Assembly (NCBI GenBank): GCA_031551965.1
Contig: JAVBMW010000015.1
Coordinates: 1 to 64,000 of the forward strand
Origin: CALVGQ01 sp031551965
GTDB lineage: Bacteria > Bacillota_I > Bacilli_A > Erysipelotrichales > Erysipelotrichaceae
Direction of reading: 5' to 3'
DNA: 64,000 nucleotides
This document shows positions 42,235 to 51,362 of the stretch, piece after piece. The notes below the pieces were generated by a model. That model ran no database searches. It saw only the letters and a program-made list of their open reading frames with translations, and was not told the DNA's origin. Every line of letters starts with the position of its first letter. Within the stretch, counting starts at the first letter, position 1. The position numbers and the translations under genes are program-made.

Positions 42235-42994
42235 ATTTAAAAATGTTCGTGTTTTAACTACGCAACAAATCGCTGAAGCTTACAAAGCTGACACTAAGTA
42301 TATATCTAATAACTTCAATAGCAATAAAGACAGATATGTAGAAGGTAAACACTACTATTGTTTAAAAGGGCAAGATTTAAAAGAGTTTAAAGCAAATCAT
42401 GAAATTCATGACTTGCCAAATAACGTAAATACGCTTTACCTTTGGACAGAACGTGGAGCATTTCTTCATGCTAAATCTTTAAACACAGATACCGCATGGG
42501 AAATTTATGATGAGCTAATCGAAAGCTATTTTAAATCTACATCAGCTAAGCCTAACCAATTGCCTACAAGCTACAAAGAGGCATTACAAGCACTAATTGT
42601 CCAAGTAGAGGAAAACGAACGTCTACAGCTCGAAAATACAGCTGTTAAGCAAATCAATGGAGAGTTAAAGCCGAAAGCTGATTATTACGATGAAATCTTG
42701 AAGAACAAAGGTTTAGTAACCACAACAGCAATCGCTAAAGATTATGGCATGAGTGCGAATATGTTTAATAGACACTTACATGAAATGGGTATCCAATTTA
42801 AACAAAGTAACCAGTGGTTTTTATATCAAAAATATGCTGACAAAGGATACACTCATTCAGAGACTGTAAACATCACTCGTGGCGATGGAAGAGCTGACAT
42901 AGCCATGCATACAAAATGGACACAAAAAGGTAGAGTATTCTTGTATGAAGCTTTAAAACAACAAGACATAGTTCCTATCATCGAACAAATTTAA
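42212..42994 (+). CDS. Phage antirepressor, ORF6N plus KilAC domains
   Basis: The 260-aa protein starts at ATG 42212, 9 bp after GAGGAGG. The ORF6N domain (residues 1-110) has VLTTQQIAEAYKADTKYISNNF and LYLWTERGAFLHAKSL. The C-terminal KilAC/ANT domain (about 150-255) has LVTTTAIAKDYGMSANMFNR followed by LHEMG, then TKWTQKGRVFLYEALK. Such proteins relieve repression during induction. Its distance from the repressor (14 kb) and closeness to the late genes is unusual. Confidence 0.85.
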   Translation: MNQLQTIEFKNVRVLTTQQIAEAYKADTKYISNNFNSNKDRYVEGKHYYCLKGQDLKEFKANHEIHDLPNNVNTLYLWTERGAFLHAKSLNTDTAWEIYDELIESYFKSTSAKPNQLPTSYKEALQALIVQVEENERLQLENTAVKQINGELKPKADYYDEILKNKGLVTTTAIAKDYGMSANMFNRHLHEMGIQFKQSNQWFLYQKYADKGYTHSETVNITRGDGRADIAMHTKWTQKGRVFLYEALKQQDIVPIIEQI

Positions 42995-43000
42995 CAATTT

Positions 43001-43026
43001 AACCACAGCAATGTGGTTTTTATTTT
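43001..43026 (+). terminator. Terminator after the antirepressor gene
   Basis: AACCACA/TGTGGTT with a GCAA loop, followed by TTTATTTT. Confidence 0.85.
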
Positions 43027-43141
43027 GGTTTCAGCAACAGCTGATGAGGTCGTTGAGCAATCAACAGACAAAACACAAACATTGGATCAACTCGTTATCG
43101 CCTTAGAGTTGTTCCCTTTCCTAAACAAACACAGAGCCTAG
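43013..43141 (+). pseudogene. Possible gene remnant between two terminators
   Basis: A frame of 42 codons reads ADEVVEQSTDKTQTLDQLVI and ends LFPFLNKHRA. Its only start candidates lie inside the terminator hairpin and no ribosome site is visible, so it may be the tail of a deleted gene or chance. Confidence 0.2.
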
Positions 43142-43152
43142 TGCTCTTTTTT
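43133..43152 (+). terminator. Terminator before terS
   Basis: AGAGC/GCTCT with a 5-nt loop, followed by six T. Confidence 0.7.
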
Positions 43153-43189
43153 AATATCAATATATAAGAGAAAGTGAGGTGAACCCATT

Positions 43190-43762
43190 ATGAGAAAGAC
43201 TCCAGTCAAAAAAAGAGTTAAAACTCCGGCAGTAAAAAAGCGTAGAAGAGCTCCAATAACTAAGCTTGAAGATTGGAATAATCCGGACAACATTGCGAAA
43301 ATAATTGAGTACGCAAAAGAAGGTCTGTTTATGAAAGAAATAGCCCTTAAAATGGGCATTTCACGCTCTACATTATATGAGTGGAAAGAGAAGTCATCGG
43401 ACATTTCGGACGCGCTAAAAAAAGGGAAAGAAAAAGGCTTTGAATTAGCTAATGAAAAAGTGGAAAATGCACTACTTCAAAGAGCCTTAGGATATGACTA
43501 TGAAGAAAGAACCGAAGAGTATGAGTATATTGTAGGAGATAAGAAAACAGGAGCTATCATTCGAGCTCTCACTAAAGAAAAAGTAACAACAAAACACGTT
43601 GTCGCTGATGTTGGAGCACAAGCATTTTGGCTGAAGAACAGAAGTCCTGAGAACTGGAAGGAAAAACAAGAGGTTCAAGTGACAGGTGAAGTCAATAACC
43701 CACTCGCTGGATTAACTACTGAAGAATTAAGAAGTTTAGTGGAGAAGTCAAGTGACAGTTAG
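43190..43762 (+). CDS. terS: Terminase small subunit
   Basis: This 190-aa protein has a basic N-terminus, a helix-turn-helix (EGLFMKEIALKMGISRSTLYE, about residues 44-64), and an oligomerisation part. It recognises packaging sites and is directly upstream of terL, overlapping it by 11 bases. GAGGTG precedes ATG. Confidence 0.88.
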   Translation: MRKTPVKKRVKTPAVKKRRRAPITKLEDWNNPDNIAKIIEYAKEGLFMKEIALKMGISRSTLYEWKEKSSDISDALKKGKEKGFELANEKVENALLQRALGYDYEERTEEYEYIVGDKKTGAIIRALTKEKVTTKHVVADVGAQAFWLKNRSPENWKEKQEVQVTGEVNNPLAGLTTEELRSLVEKSSDS

Positions 43763-45155
43763 TAAAGAAGTGTTAGTACTAGAGGCCAAGAAGGAGCTTG
43801 CTCGTCGAGACTTCTTTTCTTTTTGCAACCTAACTGAACCCAACTTCTATCGGAAAGACAGACCCTACATAGTTGAACTTTGTAATGAGTTCCAGGAGTT
43901 CTATGAATCGGATGATCAGATTTTAGTAATCAACATGCCACCACGACTCGGTAAAAGCCGTACAGCGGGTAAGTTTGTACAGTGGACACTTGGGTCTAAC
44001 TCTTCAGTAAAAGTAATGACAGGCTCATACAATGAAAAGCTGAGTACAACGTTTTCAAAATCTGTTCGTAACACTATTCAAACAATTAAAGCTGAACAGG
44101 ATAAGATAGTCTATTCAGATATTTTTCCTAAAGTGAAGATTCAAAAAGGTGATGCATCTATGAACATGTGGTCCTTGGAAGGTCAAGGAACACCGTCGTA
44201 TTTAGCGACATCTCCAGGAGGAACTGCTACGGGATTTGGTGCAAACTTATTGATCATAGATGACTTGATCAAGAACGCACTTGAAGCGAACAATGAGAAT
44301 GTTCTAGAAGGACACTGGGAATGGCTCACAAATACCATGATGAGCCGTTTGGAAAAAGGATGGAAGATTATCATCATCATGACAAGATGGGCAACAGGAG
44401 ACCTTGCCGGGCGTGCTCTTGTAGAGTTTAGAAACTACAGAATACGTCATATCAGTATGAAAGCACTTCGAGATGATGGGACAATGTTGTGTGAAGAAGT
44501 TTTATCTCGCGAAGACTATGAGATGAAAATAAAAGTTATGGGGGCAGAAATAGCAGCAGCGAACTACCAGCAAGAGCCAATCGACCAAAAAGGGAGATTG
44601 TACAAATCGTTTAAAACATATACAAGCTTGCCAAGAGACGCACAAGACAGGCTTTTATTTTCGCGAATTTGCTCGTACACAGATACAGCTGACGAAGGTG
44701 ATGATTACCTATGTAATATCATCTACGGTGAGTATCTCAACGAGGCTTATGTGCTCGACGTCTACTATACAAAAGAGGGTATGGAAGTTACAGAGCCTGA
44801 GCTGGCCAAACGCTTAGATGAGTTCAGAGTCACAAATGCCAAAGTCGAAAGCAATAATGGTGGTCGTGGATTTGCGCGTAACGTGAGAGAACTACTAACA
44901 CGGCTCAAGAACAATCGTTGCTATGTTAGTTGGTTTCATCAAAGCTTAAATAAAAAGGCTAGAATACTCACAGGTTCAACATGGGTAATGGAACACATGT
45001 ATTTTCCAGTCAACTGGCAAGATAAGTGGCCAGAGTATTACAAAGATATGAACAAGTATCAACGTGAAGGAAAGAACGCACATGACGATGCACCAGATGC
45101 AACAACTGGAGTGGCAGAGCAGTTCATTTCATTCACAGGTGCTCGAATCGGATAG
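43752..45155 (+). CDS. terL: Terminase large subunit
   Basis: This 467-aa packaging motor has the Walker A NMPPRLGKSRTA (about residues 60-71), Walker B LLIIDDLI (about 163-170), the coupling motif IIIIMTRWATGD, and RNase H-like nuclease aspartates (SYTDTADEGDDY; NAHDDAPDATTG at the end). It starts at GTG 43752 inside the terS end. Confidence 0.95.
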   Translation: MTVSKEVLVLEAKKELARRDFFSFCNLTEPNFYRKDRPYIVELCNEFQEFYESDDQILVINMPPRLGKSRTAGKFVQWTLGSNSSVKVMTGSYNEKLSTTFSKSVRNTIQTIKAEQDKIVYSDIFPKVKIQKGDASMNMWSLEGQGTPSYLATSPGGTATGFGANLLIIDDLIKNALEANNENVLEGHWEWLTNTMMSRLEKGWKIIIIMTRWATGDLAGRALVEFRNYRIRHISMKALRDDGTMLCEEVLSREDYEMKIKVMGAEIAAANYQQEPIDQKGRLYKSFKTYTSLPRDAQDRLLFSRICSYTDTADEGDDYLCNIIYGEYLNEAYVLDVYYTKEGMEVTEPELAKRLDEFRVTNAKVESNNGGRGFARNVRELLTRLKNNRCYVSWFHQSLNKKARILTGSTWVMEHMYFPVNWQDKWPEYYKDMNKYQREGKNAHDDAPDATTGVAEQFISFTGARIG

Positions 45156-45168
45156 GAGATGATTAGTC

Positions 45169-46599
45169 ATGGATTTAGATGCAGTAAAGAAAATGTTCGA
45201 AACAGCTTATGGTCAAAAAACACTAATTAATGCTAAAGAAGGTAGAGAGTATTATAAAAACAAAGGTAAAATAAAAGAAACTGGTACTGCAGTGTTGGAT
45301 GTTATCAATACGTTTTTGCATTCAGTTGGATCTAATCCGCTGAAGTCTGCTGACAACAGAATTTCAACAAACTATCATCGAATCTTCGTTGATCAAAAAG
45401 TAGGCTATATGTTTACGTATCCGCCACAAATCGATGTTAAAGACGATAAGATAAACCAAATAATTAAAGAGACACTTGGCGATGAATATGAAAAGATAAT
45501 GAAAAGCTTAGCTATTGATTGCAGCAATACTGGTGTTGGGTGGATCCATTATTGGAAAAATGAAAAAGGAGAGTTTGAATACTACTTTGTTGATCCAGAA
45601 GAAATAAGAGTTATCTTGGATAATACTCATTTGAAAAAACCCTTAAAGTATCTTGTTCGTGGATACGTGATCACGGACGAAAAAGGAAAAGACTGGGACT
45701 GTTTCGAGTTGTGGGACAACGAAGAAATGATTAAATTTAAAAGACCTGCAGGAGAAAAAGGATTTGATAAACTAACTCCTGTTTTCACTGATGTATTGAC
45801 CTCTGAACAGGAAAAAGTCAATCATGAATGGGGAGAAATACCTTTCATTAAATTCAATAACAATTCGATTGTTACTGGTGATTTAGAAATGTATAAAGAT
45901 TTAATCGATGCCTACGATAAAATCACGAGTGGATTTGTTAATGACATCGATGATCTCCAAGAAATTGTTTGGGTGTTGAAGAATTATAGTGGGCAAACTT
46001 CAAAAATAGTTTACGACAAAGAAGGTAATGAAATTGAAGCACCATTTGATATCTTGCAAGAGCTGAAAGCAAAAAAGCTTGTTAGGGTAGATGGTGACGG
46101 CGGACTTGAGGCTATTCGTGGTGAAGTTCCATACCAGGCAAGGCAGGCTCTTTTGGAGATCATTAGAAAGCAACTTCCAATCAGTGCGATGGCAGTAGAT
46201 CCAATCCCGGATAACACAGGAAACTCAAGTGGCGTATACATCGATTATTTGTATCAGCTATTAGAATTAAAAGCTGGAGGAATGGAAACGGAGTTCAGAT
46301 CATCAATCAATAAACTTATACGTGCAATCTGTAAGGCTTACGGATATGATCCAAAAGCTATTGAACAGACATGGACACGAAATAAACCTCGTAATGCCGT
46401 TGAAGATGCACAAATAATCAACAATACATCATCAGAAATCGTTTCGAATAAGACTAAAACTAAAACGCATCCATTAGTTGAGAACTACCAGGATGAATTG
46501 GAACAGATTGAGAAAGAAAAAGCTGAATCTACTGAAGGAATGAGTGATCTTCCAATGTTTCCAAAGAAGGATGTAAATGATGGCAAAGTCAAAGAGTAA
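45169..46599 (+). CDS. Portal protein, SPP1 gp6-like
   Basis: This 476-aa protein has the SPP1-type portal pattern: NRISTNYHRIFVDQKVGYMFTYPP (about residues 62-85), DNEEMIKFKRP, FVNDIDDLQEIVWVLKNYSG (about 244-263), and an acidic C-terminal tail. It forms the dodecameric ring through which DNA passes. It overlaps the minor head gene by 23 bases. Confidence 0.9.
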   Translation: MDLDAVKKMFETAYGQKTLINAKEGREYYKNKGKIKETGTAVLDVINTFLHSVGSNPLKSADNRISTNYHRIFVDQKVGYMFTYPPQIDVKDDKINQIIKETLGDEYEKIMKSLAIDCSNTGVGWIHYWKNEKGEFEYYFVDPEEIRVILDNTHLKKPLKYLVRGYVITDEKGKDWDCFELWDNEEMIKFKRPAGEKGFDKLTPVFTDVLTSEQEKVNHEWGEIPFIKFNNNSIVTGDLEMYKDLIDAYDKITSGFVNDIDDLQEIVWVLKNYSGQTSKIVYDKEGNEIEAPFDILQELKAKKLVRVDGDGGLEAIRGEVPYQARQALLEIIRKQLPISAMAVDPIPDNTGNSSGVYIDYLYQLLELKAGGMETEFRSSINKLIRAICKAYGYDPKAIEQTWTRNKPRNAVEDAQIINNTSSEIVSNKTKTKTHPLVENYQDELEQIEKEKAESTEGMSDLPMFPKKDVNDGKVKE

Positions 46600-48310
46600 T
46601 TATTGGGAAGATCGTGCGACTGATAACTTTCAGGAAGCGGAAAAAGCCATTGAAAACAGACAAGAAGAAATTATAAAAATCTTTGAAGAGGCCCAACGAA
46701 AAGTAGAGGATCAAATCAAAGATTTTTATTTTAGGTATTCAACTAACAACAACATCAGTTACGCTGATGCTCAAAAGTTGTTATCTCTTGATGAGCTGAA
46801 AAAGTTTAGAGGTAGTTTAGAAGACTTTGAGAAGCTAGCTAAAGAGTCTGTAGGGACTTTTAATCTTGAACTAGAGAATTTATCAATGAAGTCGAGAATG
46901 ACTCGCTTGCAAGCATTGAATGGGCAAATCAGTGGAGTTATTAACAATGCCTACACTCAGATGAATACAATGATCACTGAGACAGCATCAGAAGTGTTTG
47001 CTGATCAGTACTACAAAACATTATTTGACATCGACCAGTATTATGGGGTTCATTTCAACTTTGCTAATCTTAGTGATGAAGCAATCAAAGAAGCGTTAGA
47101 AGTACCACTTGAAGGGGTGCATTTCTCTGATCGGATTTGGAGACAGCAACAAGATTTAAATTATCGTTTAAAGAAATCTATTTCAGAGTGTATCTTAGCC
47201 CAAAATGACCCATCAAAGCTCAGCAAACAGTTTTCAAAGGATTTTGGAGTTAAACGTTACGAAGCTTATCGACTTCTTTATACAGAAGTCAGCTCAGTGC
47301 AATCGGATGCAACGCTTCAAGGTTACATTGAAGATGGTATTGATGAATATGAAAACATAGCGACTTTGGATAGTAAAACCAGTGAAATATGTCAAGAAAT
47401 GAACGGAAAAGTCTTTAAAGTATCAGAAGCTAAAAAAGGAATCAACTATCCGCCATATCATCCTTGGTGTCGTACTACAACAGGTGCTAAGATTAAAACT
47501 TTGAAAGATATTGATGAAAAGCGTATCGCTAGGGACAAAGACAACAAAAATATTGATGTACCTGGTAACATGACTTATCCAGAGTGGAAAAGTAAATATA
47601 TAGATTCAGTTAGTTTAAATATTACTTCTGATTCAACTATTAGTAGTTTAATTGAGCCGATATCTTCAAAGCAAGTGACACTTAAAGCATATAAAAATGG
47701 TGAACAAATAGTCATTGATGAGCGAATTTTAGAGGCTTGTAAAGAAGCGGATTTAATTGCTGAAAACCGATTACCTTTAGCATCTAAATACATCACTGGG
47801 TTTACACAAGAAGGTAATGAAATTATGTCAATTAAAACAAATTTATTAAGTAAGACAAATGATCCTGATAATTGCTATATTAGAATGCTTTTCAACTTTG
47901 GAGAAAATACTAATGATTTCGATAAAGTTGTAAAAGAAATTCAAGACAGTATCAAGATTGGGAAGTTTTACAAAGGACAAGATACAGTAGGTATCTTTTT
48001 GCATGAGTATACACACGCACATTTACAAGCTTACACATTTGATAAGCTAGGAATTAACTTAGCAAAAACTAATATGGCAGAATGGAAGTTGTGGAATGAG
48101 GAGTGTTTTAAGTTATGTGAGCGAATTGTAAGTGAAGCTATTAGTAAATACCCAAATAAGTACAGAGACTTTGAAAAGGAAATAGGTTATTACGCTATTA
48201 AAAATGGTAGCTCTGAATGTATTCCTCAATGCGTTTCTAAGTACTACACAGTAGGATCAGAGAATGATATACTGAAAGAAATAGTAAAGAAAGTTGAGGA
48301 ATTGAAATGA
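46577..48310 (+). CDS. Minor head protein (SPP1 gp7-like) fused to a zincin-like domain
   Basis: This 577-aa protein is about twice the usual gp7 length of 300. The N-terminal part (1-320) is the head morphogenesis domain (VKRYEAYRLLYTEVSSVQSD; CQEMNGKVFKV; YPPYHPWCRTT). The C-terminal part (about 360-577) is AT-richer, with a zincin motif FLHEYTHAHLQ (His476-Glu-x2-His480) and downstream helices with Glu/Cys residues. Extra C-terminal enzyme or toxin domains are known in this family. The domain is not assigned to a named family. Confidence 0.8.
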   Translation: MMAKSKSNYWEDRATDNFQEAEKAIENRQEEIIKIFEEAQRKVEDQIKDFYFRYSTNNNISYADAQKLLSLDELKKFRGSLEDFEKLAKESVGTFNLELENLSMKSRMTRLQALNGQISGVINNAYTQMNTMITETASEVFADQYYKTLFDIDQYYGVHFNFANLSDEAIKEALEVPLEGVHFSDRIWRQQQDLNYRLKKSISECILAQNDPSKLSKQFSKDFGVKRYEAYRLLYTEVSSVQSDATLQGYIEDGIDEYENIATLDSKTSEICQEMNGKVFKVSEAKKGINYPPYHPWCRTTTGAKIKTLKDIDEKRIARDKDNKNIDVPGNMTYPEWKSKYIDSVSLNITSDSTISSLIEPISSKQVTLKAYKNGEQIVIDERILEACKEADLIAENRLPLASKYITGFTQEGNEIMSIKTNLLSKTNDPDNCYIRMLFNFGENTNDFDKVVKEIQDSIKIGKFYKGQDTVGIFLHEYTHAHLQAYTFDKLGINLAKTNMAEWKLWNEECFKLCERIVSEAISKYPNKYRDFEKEIGYYAIKNGSSECIPQCVSKYYTVGSENDILKEIVKKVEELK

Positions 48311-48504
48311 AGACTTATCCAAATGAATTATATGAATGGATCGTTACTGAGTTCGATTCAGAAAAAGGTCTCATAAACTATCTTAAAGAAGGCGCTCCTG
48401 ATGAAATAAAAGAACTTTACGAAGATTATATTAACCCTAGTAAAAAGGCGCTTGAAGAAGCAAAGAAAAAGGATCCTCATGTAATGGCAGTACATATTGA
48501 TTAA
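48307..48504 (+). CDS. Small acidic protein behind the zincin-fused head gene
   Basis: The 65-aa protein (MKTYPNELYEWIVTEFDSEK...) is acidic and overlaps the head gene stop (ATGA). No family recognised. Acidity, size and tight coupling to a toxin-like domain would fit an immunity or modulator role, which is inference only. Confidence 0.6.
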   Translation: MKTYPNELYEWIVTEFDSEKGLINYLKEGAPDEIKELYEDYINPSKKALEEAKKKDPHVMAVHID

Positions 48505-48519
48505 AAAGGAGGAGATTGG

Positions 48520-48585
48520 ATGAATGATCCACCCAGCATGGTCAGAAATGGTCATGCTTTTATTATGCCCTGGGTAAGGCACTAA
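48520..48585 (+). CDS. Possible 21-aa leader peptide upstream of the scaffold gene
   Basis: ATG 48520 follows AAAAGGAGGAGATTGG, a very strong ribosome site, and encodes MNDPPSMVRNGHAFIMPWVR plus one more residue. A hairpin CCGCAG/CTGCGG lies downstream (48634-48650), in an otherwise gene-free gap before the scaffold gene. It could be a leader controlling capsid gene expression. Confidence 0.4.
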   Translation: MNDPPSMVRNGHAFIMPWVRH

Positions 48586-48687
48586 AAGACTTCCTCCCCA
48601 ACATATCGGGATATAAATGTATGTTTATGGCATCCGCAGAGTGGCTGCGGCTATATAAATTAAATCGACCATAGAAGGAGAAAACAG

Positions 48688-49326
48688 ATGGAATTTTTAA
48701 AATCTTTATTCAACAACGGCGCATTGACTTTTGAACAGCTGCAAGAGGCACTGAATGCTCACAACTCAAATCCAGAAAACAAAGACAATCAAATCAAGAT
48801 TGGCAATATCGGAAATGGCGATTTTGTTACTAGATCTAAATTTAATGAAAAAGAAACAGAGGTCACAACCTTAAATGCTACGATTTCAACTCTCAATGAG
48901 TCGATTAAGAAATTTGATGGTGTTGATGTTGAAGGATTAAAAAACGCTGCTACTCAAGCGGAAAAGGATAAAAATGAAGCTCTTGCTAAAGAAAAACTAG
49001 ATCATGCAATTGATTTAGCACTCATTGGTGCAAAAGCTAAGAACCGCGGATTAGTCAAAGGTGCTCTTGATCTAACTGCCATCAAAGTAAAAGAGGGTAG
49101 CAAGGACAACGAGCTTGAAGGGTTCGAGGAACAGATCACCAAGTTAAAAGAATCAGACAGTTATCTATTTGATATCGAAGCAGATCCAAATCCAGAAGGA
49201 AAAGGAACACCTGGTTTAGGTGGTTACATTCCAAACGGTGGGAAAGCGCCTGTTGGAACTGGAGGAGAAGAGAAGTTCGGATTTAACTTTTCTAAAGTTG
49301 GACCTGCTAAAACAGAAGGCAAATAA
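48688..49326 (+). CDS. Scaffolding protein, phage GP20 type
   Basis: This 212-aa protein has a long coiled coil (about residues 55-110), the GP20 minor structural pattern (LDLALIGAKAKNRGLVKGALD-like), and a Gly-rich C-terminus. It is directly before the major capsid gene, the usual place of scaffold. It helps capsid assembly. Confidence 0.85.
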   Translation: MEFLKSLFNNGALTFEQLQEALNAHNSNPENKDNQIKIGNIGNGDFVTRSKFNEKETEVTTLNATISTLNESIKKFDGVDVEGLKNAATQAEKDKNEALAKEKLDHAIDLALIGAKAKNRGLVKGALDLTAIKVKEGSKDNELEGFEEQITKLKESDSYLFDIEADPNPEGKGTPGLGGYIPNGGKAPVGTGGEEKFGFNFSKVGPAKTEGK

Positions 49327-49340
49327 GGAGGAATTTTAAA

Positions 49341-50255
49341 ATGCCAGGAATTATTAACTATGCACAAGATTATTCACAAGCTTTAATGCAAGAGTTCTCA
49401 CAAGGGGCTCTTTATTTTTCGGAATTATGGACATCACCAAATGCAGCACTAGCTAGATATTTAGCAGCTGACACGGTCCACATTCCACACATCGAAACAT
49501 CAGGACGTGTTGATGGTGATCGTGATACTATTGGTACTGGGAAACGTCGTCACAGCAACACATGGATTCCAAAGAAACTTAGAAACCACAGAACTTGGGA
49601 TACATTGATCCATCCAATGGATGTGCGCCAAACTGGTGCTGTTGTAGCCATCACAAACGCTACACAAGTATTTAACCAAGAACAAAAGTTGCCTGAAATG
49701 GATGCTTATGCAGTTTCTGCAGTATATGCAGATTTGAAAAATGCAGCTATCACAACAGGAAAAACTGCAAAGATTTCTAATACTGTTTTGACAGCAGATA
49801 ACATTTTAGATATTTTGGATGCAGAAAATTCTAAGATGGATGATAACGGAGTTCCTTCTACTGGAAGGATTTTGTACTGCACTTCAGAAGTACGTGATTT
49901 GATCAAGCATGCAAAAGAGGTTCAACGTATTTTTAACACACAATCTGGACAAGCTGTAATCGATCGTCGAGTTACGCGAGTTGATGATCTTACTATCAAA
50001 CCTGTACCATCAAACCTTATGAAAACAGTTTACAATTTCACTGAAGGTTTTGAACCAGGAGTGAGTGCAAAACAAATCAACTACTTCATGGTTCATACAT
50101 CAGCAATCTTGCCATGTATTAATTATGAATCTGCATATCTACAAGAACCATCTGCAGTAACTCAAGGCAAATACTACTACTTTGAAGAATCTTTTGAAGA
50201 TATGTTTGTAATGGACTACAAGATGGATGCAATCGCGTTCAACGTCGAAGCATAG
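49341..50255 (+). CDS. Major capsid protein
   Basis: This 304-aa protein follows the scaffold gene with AGGAGG. The pattern ADTVHIPHIETSGRVDGDRDT, GILYCT-like GRILYCTSEVRDLIKH and TQGKYYYFEESFEDMFVMDY fits HK97-fold capsid proteins of SPP1/PBSX-like phages. No N-terminal delta domain is evident, since scaffold is a separate protein. Confidence 0.85.
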   Translation: MPGIINYAQDYSQALMQEFSQGALYFSELWTSPNAALARYLAADTVHIPHIETSGRVDGDRDTIGTGKRRHSNTWIPKKLRNHRTWDTLIHPMDVRQTGAVVAITNATQVFNQEQKLPEMDAYAVSAVYADLKNAAITTGKTAKISNTVLTADNILDILDAENSKMDDNGVPSTGRILYCTSEVRDLIKHAKEVQRIFNTQSGQAVIDRRVTRVDDLTIKPVPSNLMKTVYNFTEGFEPGVSAKQINYFMVHTSAILPCINYESAYLQEPSAVTQGKYYYFEESFEDMFVMDYKMDAIAFNVEA

Positions 50256-50266
50256 GAGGGCGTAAA

Positions 50267-50629
50267 GTGAAAAGATTACTTAGAGAAAATAAAGAAATTC
50301 AAGTTCCTGAAAATCAAGTGGCCAGCTATCTGAAGGATGGTTACAAAGAGATTGATGAAAAAGGGAATTTTGTTAAATGTGAAGTTGAAGTAAATCCTTT
50401 AGAAGCAGTAAACGAGCGTTTGAAAACTGAAAATCTAGAGTTTGCAGATCGAATCGCTGCACTTGAAGCAGAAAGCGCATCAGAACTTGAAAAGGCTAAA
50501 CAGGCATCTGCTAAAAACTTGGAATTGGAACAAAAAAACAAGGATCTAGAATTAAAAGTCAAAGAGCTAGAAGCAGAACTTGAAAAGGCTAAACAGGTTA
50601 AACCTGCAGGTAATCAAGGTAGCAAATAA
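50267..50629 (+). CDS. Coiled-coil head accessory protein
   Basis: The 120-aa product (GTG start, GGAGGGC upstream) has a folded N-terminus (VPENQVASYLKDGYKEIDEK) and a long coiled coil (about 50-112). A 23-bp direct repeat at 50482-50504 and 50575-50597 encodes ELEKAKQ twice. It may decorate or join the capsid. Function not recognised. Confidence 0.55.
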   Translation: MKRLLRENKEIQVPENQVASYLKDGYKEIDEKGNFVKCEVEVNPLEAVNERLKTENLEFADRIAALEAESASELEKAKQASAKNLELEQKNKDLELKVKELEAELEKAKQVKPAGNQGSK

Positions 50630-51015
50630 TGACTGCTAAAGAAAGCAGAGATGCACAAATCGCTCTTGCTTTAGAAGAAATGAAAAAAAGGCACAATTTT
50701 GAAGATGGAAACGATGATCAATTGATCTCTTACCTCGAACAAATTAGAAGTGCCTTTTTGAACTTCTGTCATATTCCTTGTAATGCTAAGTTGCCTGATG
50801 GTCTTTTTTATTGCTGGGTAGATGCAACTTTGAAATACATTGATAGTAATCATTTTATTGAGACTGAATCAGAGACTGCAACTCCAGTAAAATCTATTAC
50901 TGAAGGTGATGAAAAAATAGAGTTCGCAATTAGTGAATCTAAGTCAAATTATTCTGTTGATGAAATAGTTGAAGAAAATAAAAGGGAACTTTACGAATAT
51001 CGGAGGTTTTGCTGA
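50629..51015 (+). CDS. Head-tail connector protein (gp15/gp6-like)
   Basis: This 128-aa protein is helical at the start (DAQIALALEEMKKRHNFED) with a long helix, and sits at the position of connector genes in SPP1/PBSX-like modules. Family assignment rests largely on place and size. Confidence 0.6.
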   Translation: MTAKESRDAQIALALEEMKKRHNFEDGNDDQLISYLEQIRSAFLNFCHIPCNAKLPDGLFYCWVDATLKYIDSNHFIETESETATPVKSITEGDEKIEFAISESKSNYSVDEIVEENKRELYEYRRFC

Positions 51016-51362
51016 TGAGCTCACATATTGATATTTTGGATGCTAGAAGAAAAGACTTTTGTAAGGTCGAAAGATACTTAGAAATTACAGAAAATGGTAT
51101 AACTAGGAATGGATGGCAACAGGTCGATGAAAAGATTCGTTGCCATCTTTCTATTAAAAATACTAATGTTCCTGCAGGAGAACAAGCTGTCAAAGTTGTA
51201 AACACTTATGTGTTATTTGCCCGACCTGAAATTGATTTGATGTTAGGAGATAAAATCACTGTGACTAAGCCGAATGGAGTCACTTATGAGCTTTATGCAG
51301 GCAAACCAACTGTTTATACTTTGAGTTCACAAACAGTCTGTAGTGAGGAGCAATTCACATGA
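51015..51362 (+). CDS. Head closure/stopper-like protein
   Basis: This 115-aa protein starts at ATG 51015 (TGATG overlap with the previous stop, CGGAGG 9 bp upstream). It is beta-rich (LLFARPEIDLMLGDKITVTKP-like) in the style of gp16 head-closure proteins. Assigned by pattern and position. Confidence 0.6.
   Translation: MSSHIDILDARRKDFCKVERYLEITENGITRNGWQQVDEKIRCHLSIKNTNVPAGEQAVKVVNTYVLFARPEIDLMLGDKITVTKPNGVTYELYAGKPTVYTLSSQTVCSEEQFT

Noticed and set aside
43013..43141. Small frame between two terminators as a real gene
   Set aside because: Start candidates lie in the terminator hairpin and no ribosome site exists; noted only as a possible remnant.
43138..43404. Minus-strand frame over the terS start
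   Set aside because: It covers the terS HTH region in antisense, without a ribosome site or family match.
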